Source: Bryobacteraceae bacterium
GTDB taxonomy: Bacteria > Acidobacteriota > Terriglobia > Bryobacterales > Bryobacteraceae
Reading direction: 5' to 3'
NCBI GenBank assembly: GCA_019752335.1
Contig: JAIEMJ010000044.1
Location: 54,627 to 118,626 of the forward strand
Length of the DNA: 64,000 nt
Position numbers and translations under genes: made by a program. Shown piece by piece: positions 61,215-64,000 of the stretch (positions are counted from its first letter, which is position 1; each line of letters opens with the position of its first letter). Under the pieces are notes generated by a model, which searched no databases, was not told where the DNA came from, and was given only the letters and a program-made list of their open reading frames with translations.

Positions 61215-62387
61215 ATGCATCGGAGCAAATATCTCTTACTGGCCGCCATCGGAGTCGGATTGGCGCAGCCACCCATCGGTCCTCGCCCGGGAGGACCCGT
61301 CCCGCCGCCTCCTCCGGGAGCCGCGGCTCCTGGCCCGGGAGGAGCACTCCAGGGCTTGACGCCGGCACAGCTCGAACTGTTCACGGCGGGTAAAGCGGAC
61401 TTCGAAGACCTCGAGAAGAAAGAGGACGGCCTCGGACCCGCCTTCAACGGCATCAGTTGCCACTCCTGCCACAACATCCCCAACACCGGGGGCATCGGCA
61501 ATGTGAGTGTGCTGCGCGTTGGCCGCCGCCAGAATGGCGCCTTCACGGAGCCGCAAGGCGGCAGCCTGCTGCATCTCTTTGCCACCGAACCCAAGTGCCA
61601 GCCGGTGATGCCGAAGGACGCGAACGTGATGGCCCGCCGCATTCCCACGCCGCTTTTCGGCCTAGGACTGGTGGAGTTGATTCCTGATGACCTGCTCCGG
61701 CAACTGCAGGCCGTAACCGGTGGCCGCGCCGCCCTGGTTATGGACCCAGCCACGCGGACGCAGCGCGTCGGACGCTTCGGCTGGAAGGCGCAACAGGCGA
61801 CCTTGCTGGCCTTCGCCGGCGACGCCTACGTCAACGAAATGGGCATCACCAACGACATCTTCCCGCGCGAAACCGGCACCGGCCTCTCCGCGCAGACGCT
61901 CTCCGAATGCGACAGCGTCGCGGACGTGGAAGACGTGCGAGACCCGGCGACCGGTCGCCGCGGCATCGACAACTTCGCCAACTTCATGCGCTTCCTGGGC
62001 CCCCCGGCTCGCGACCTGGGCCCCAACCGGCTGGACCTCTTCACCAGTACCGGCTGCGCCAGTTGCCATCTGCCCACCCTCACCACCGGACCCAGCCTGA
62101 TCCCCGCGCTGGACCGTAAGCCGGTGGACGCCTTCTCCGACTTCCTGCTGCACGACATCGGCACCGCCGACGGCATTGACCAGGCCGCCGCCAACGGCAA
62201 CGAATTCCGCACCGCGCCGCTGTGGGGACTTCGCCATCGCCGCATGCTGCTGCACGACGGCCGCGCCCTGAACGTGACGGATGCCATCGAAGCGCACGCC
62301 GGACAAGCCAGCGCCGCCCGGGATCGCTTCCGCCGCTTGCTGCCGCAGGAGCGTCAGGCGCTGCTCGATTACCTGAACACGCTGTAA
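61215..62387 (+). CDS. Di-heme oxidoreductase (DUF1111 / thiol oxidoreductase-like), exported
   Basis: The protein has 390 residues. A signal peptide (HRSKYLLLAAIGVGLAQ) is followed by a 30-residue Pro/Gly linker. Two c-type heme sites are present: CHSCHN (about 91-95) and CASCH (about 281-285). GLGLVELIPDD and APLWGLRHRRMLLHDGRA are features of the family; the latter is near the heme-associated residues. The long Pro-rich linker suggests tethering at the surface or to a partner. ATG 61215 is preferred over upstream frame. Confidence 0.88.
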   Translation: MHRSKYLLLAAIGVGLAQPPIGPRPGGPVPPPPPGAAAPGPGGALQGLTPAQLELFTAGKADFEDLEKKEDGLGPAFNGISCHSCHNIPNTGGIGNVSVLRVGRRQNGAFTEPQGGSLLHLFATEPKCQPVMPKDANVMARRIPTPLFGLGLVELIPDDLLRQLQAVTGGRAALVMDPATRTQRVGRFGWKAQQATLLAFAGDAYVNEMGITNDIFPRETGTGLSAQTLSECDSVADVEDVRDPATGRRGIDNFANFMRFLGPPARDLGPNRLDLFTSTGCASCHLPTLTTGPSLIPALDRKPVDAFSDFLLHDIGTADGIDQAAANGNEFRTAPLWGLRHRRMLLHDGRALNVTDAIEAHAGQASAARDRFRRLLPQERQALLDYLNTL

Positions 62388-62417
62388 GGCGTTTCTCGTA
62401 CTCACCCTCATGAGAAC

Positions 62418-62443
62418 GCCCGGGCCTCCTGCCCGGGCTTTTT
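62418..62443 (+). terminator. Rho-independent terminator
   Basis: GCCCGGGC-CTCCT-GCCCGGGC followed by T5, 30 bases after the stop of the di-heme oxidoreductase gene. Confidence 0.85.
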
Positions 62444-62466
62444 GTCGATACCCTGGAGGAATCGGC

Positions 62467-63750
62467 ATGCTGGCGGACCAATTCAAGATCCTGGCGTGGT
62501 TCTACGTCCACCCGAAGCGCGCCGCTTCCGCGGCGCTGGACCAGGGCAAGTTCCTCTTCGCCTTGCTGGCGGCAGTGGCCGTGACGCTCGCGATCAGTGT
62601 CGCGTCGGATGGCGAGCGGTTTCGGGAAGAGGCCGCGCTAGGGGCCTCCGCGCACTACGCGCAGCACATGAAGGCCGAAGAAGCCGGGAAGCCCGATCCG
62701 CCTGCCACCGCCGAATTCATGCGTACTTATCCCGCCCGGCGCGAACTCATCGAAAGACGGTACTTCCTCACGGGCCTGAAGGCCCCGTTTCTGATGGCAG
62801 TGGTCTTCGTGCCCGTCTGCATTCTGATCCTCACGGCCCTCGCACAGCTAGGCGGAGGAGTGACGATTCTCTTCCGGGACTTCATGCCGGTGCTGGTGGG
62901 CCTGCTGTTCTGCTGGGCCGTCGCGCATGCGCCAGTGGCCGTGGGCTGGTGGCTCGGCTTCGGCGGCGTGCCTTTGCAGGCCGTTGGACTGGTGTACTTT
63001 CTCGCGCTCGCCACTTTCGTGTTTTCCACAGTGATGGGCGTCTCGTTGGCCCAGGCTGCGGGCGCGGAGATCGGCGGGGTGGCTGCCAGCCTCGGCGCCG
63101 CGCTGCTGATGGGGAGTTCGGGCAACATCCTGTACATGTTCGCCTCGCCCTGGCTGCTCTATATGGCCTACCAGATGTTCGGCCGCGATATCGGCGCCCT
63201 CGGCGGCGGACTCGCCGCGCGGCAGCGCTTCAAACGCCAGCTGGAATTCGCCACGCTGAATCCCCGCGACGCCGACGCGCACTACCAACTCGGACTGCTC
63301 TACGCGCAACGCCGCGCCTTCACCGAAGCCGAGCAGAGCTTCCGCCGGGCGCTGGCGATTGATCCGAACGAGCCGGACGCGCTCTTCCAGCTAGGCCGTT
63401 TGCTGCGCCAGCAAGGCCACGACGCAGAAGCACGTGACCTACTGGAACGAGGAGCGCAACTGGATCCGAAGCTGGCCAGCCATCAGGTGTGGCGCGAACT
63501 CGGCGCCGTCGCGCTGGCCGGCGGCCAAGCGAACGAAGCCGCAACGCACCTCGGTTACTACGTGAACGTTCGCGAATACGACCCCGAGGGACTGGTACTC
63601 TACGGCCGGGCCCTGCGGGCGCTGGAGCGTCCCGCCGAAGCCCGGTCGGCCTTTGAGCGCGCAATCGAGGCCGTCGAAACGGCCCCGAGGTTCCGGCGCG
63701 GAGAACTCGCGCCTTTCGCCCGGCAAGCCCGGCAAGAGCTCAAGCAGTAG
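62467..63750 (+). CDS. Membrane protein with C-terminal TPR domain
   Basis: The protein has 427 residues. ATG 62467 has a TGGAGGA ribosome site 6-8 bases upstream. The N-terminal half has five hydrophobic helices (about 28-45, 110-135, 140-165, 170-190 and 205-235) and resembles Yip1-type proteins. The C-terminal half has TPR repeats (DADAHYQLGLLYAQRRAFTEAEQSFRRALAIDP, shown in part, and LGRLLRQQGHDAEARDLLERG). Function is unknown; TPRs suggest a protein assembly role on the cytoplasmic face. Confidence 0.75.
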   Translation: MLADQFKILAWFYVHPKRAASAALDQGKFLFALLAAVAVTLAISVASDGERFREEAALGASAHYAQHMKAEEAGKPDPPATAEFMRTYPARRELIERRYFLTGLKAPFLMAVVFVPVCILILTALAQLGGGVTILFRDFMPVLVGLLFCWAVAHAPVAVGWWLGFGGVPLQAVGLVYFLALATFVFSTVMGVSLAQAAGAEIGGVAASLGAALLMGSSGNILYMFASPWLLYMAYQMFGRDIGALGGGLAARQRFKRQLEFATLNPRDADAHYQLGLLYAQRRAFTEAEQSFRRALAIDPNEPDALFQLGRLLRQQGHDAEARDLLERGAQLDPKLASHQVWRELGAVALAGGQANEAATHLGYYVNVREYDPEGLVLYGRALRALERPAEARSAFERAIEAVETAPRFRRGELAPFARQARQELKQ

Positions 63751-63884
63751 GCGTCAGCCCGACATGCTGAAGAGCCCCCGTGGCTCCTGCGGGGCCACAA
63801 GTAGGGTGAAAACTGTCACGACACGCCCGCGCATGATGATGCGCACCACTAGCCCCGAGCGCAGGAAGACCAGCAATAATGTGC

Positions 63885-64000
63885 ATCGGGTTGAGTGACC
63901 GGGAGGTAAAGCCCGGTCACCCTCCCACACCACCGGACGTGCGGTTTTCCGCATCCGGCGGTTGGAGTCAGCGGCGTTAGGCCGCCGCAAGATCCGATGG
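63885..64000 (-). mobile_element. 3' end of a group II intron (domains V and VI), runs off window
   Basis: On the minus strand the stem ACCGCCGG/CCGGTGGT with inner stem GCGG-AAAA-CCGC and an AC bulge (63929-63962) has the size and shape of catalytic domain V, with CGC where AGC is usual. Next comes a hairpin GTGACCGGG/CCCGGTCAC (63895-63920) fitting domain VI, then the 3' end near AACCCGAT. The intron-encoded reverse transcriptase would lie beyond 64000. Confidence 0.6.

Overview
The window is high-GC bacterial chromosome, most like an acidobacterium of the Solibacter/Bryobacter group. This is an inference from gene content: several DUF1501 + DUF1549/DUF1553 pairs, a DUF1552 + DUF1592-type cytochrome pair, a Ser/Thr kinase with a TPR tail, a DUF1080 protein and several PEP-CTERM-free secreted hypotheticals. 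No rRNA or other phylogenetic marker confirms it. Most genes lie on the minus strand.

Layout. 1-3.7 kb: end of a glycerophosphodiesterase, then a polysaccharide export operon (Wza-like pore, Wzz/GumC-like chain regulator, CpsD-like tyrosine kinase). 3.8-9.3 kb: EVE protein, ornithine cyclodeaminase relative, DUF5009-type acyltransferase, an M1 aminopeptidase and a beta-lactamase-fold hydrolase. 9.4-14.7 kb: a sulfur block with cysD-cysN-cysH-TauE (cysN carries a degenerate APS-kinase tail), followed by a sulfite-oxidase-fold enzyme with its cytochrome b. 14.8-18.7 kb: secreted fasciclin, DUF1080, an unknown secreted protein and a D-aminoacylase-like lipoprotein. 18.8-22.2 kb: vapBC and an NtrY/NtrC-like two-component pair. 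22.2-30.2 kb: two tandem DUF1549/1553 + DUF1501 pairs and a gene remnant. 30.3-31.5 kb: a DUF669 protein with an SSB-like tail, tRNA-Asp, a possible 13-residue peptide gene and tRNA-Leu(UAA).

31.49-37.67 kb: a 6.2 kb integrative element in tRNA-Leu, bounded by 57-bp direct repeats. It carries a tyrosine and a serine recombinase, a DUF3987 protein, a primase-like protein, an AlpA-type regulator, a secreted cargo protein and an unknown protein. 37.7-41.6 kb: a three-gene set (deacylase, class III aminotransferase, and a peptide deformylase fused to a PLP lyase) that looks like an unrecognised amino-acid pathway. 41.6-44.3 kb: slipin with GntR regulator, a decayed vapBC and a sialidase-like protein. 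44.4-48.2 kb: DUF1552 with a multi-domain cytochrome. 48.2-52.1 kb: ribH-nusB-MFS-ABC transporter operon. 52.1-64 kb: esterase, secreted unknown, Ser/Thr kinase-TPR with an unknown partner and a cytosolic subtilase facing it, an MFS pump, a di-heme oxidoreductase, a membrane TPR protein, and the 3' end of a group II intron running off the window.

One signal cuts across genes: the oligomer GAGTAAGT is strongly enriched on the + strand only, inside and outside genes, and is missing from the integrated element. It may be a polar chromosome motif or a codon-pair effect; see findings.
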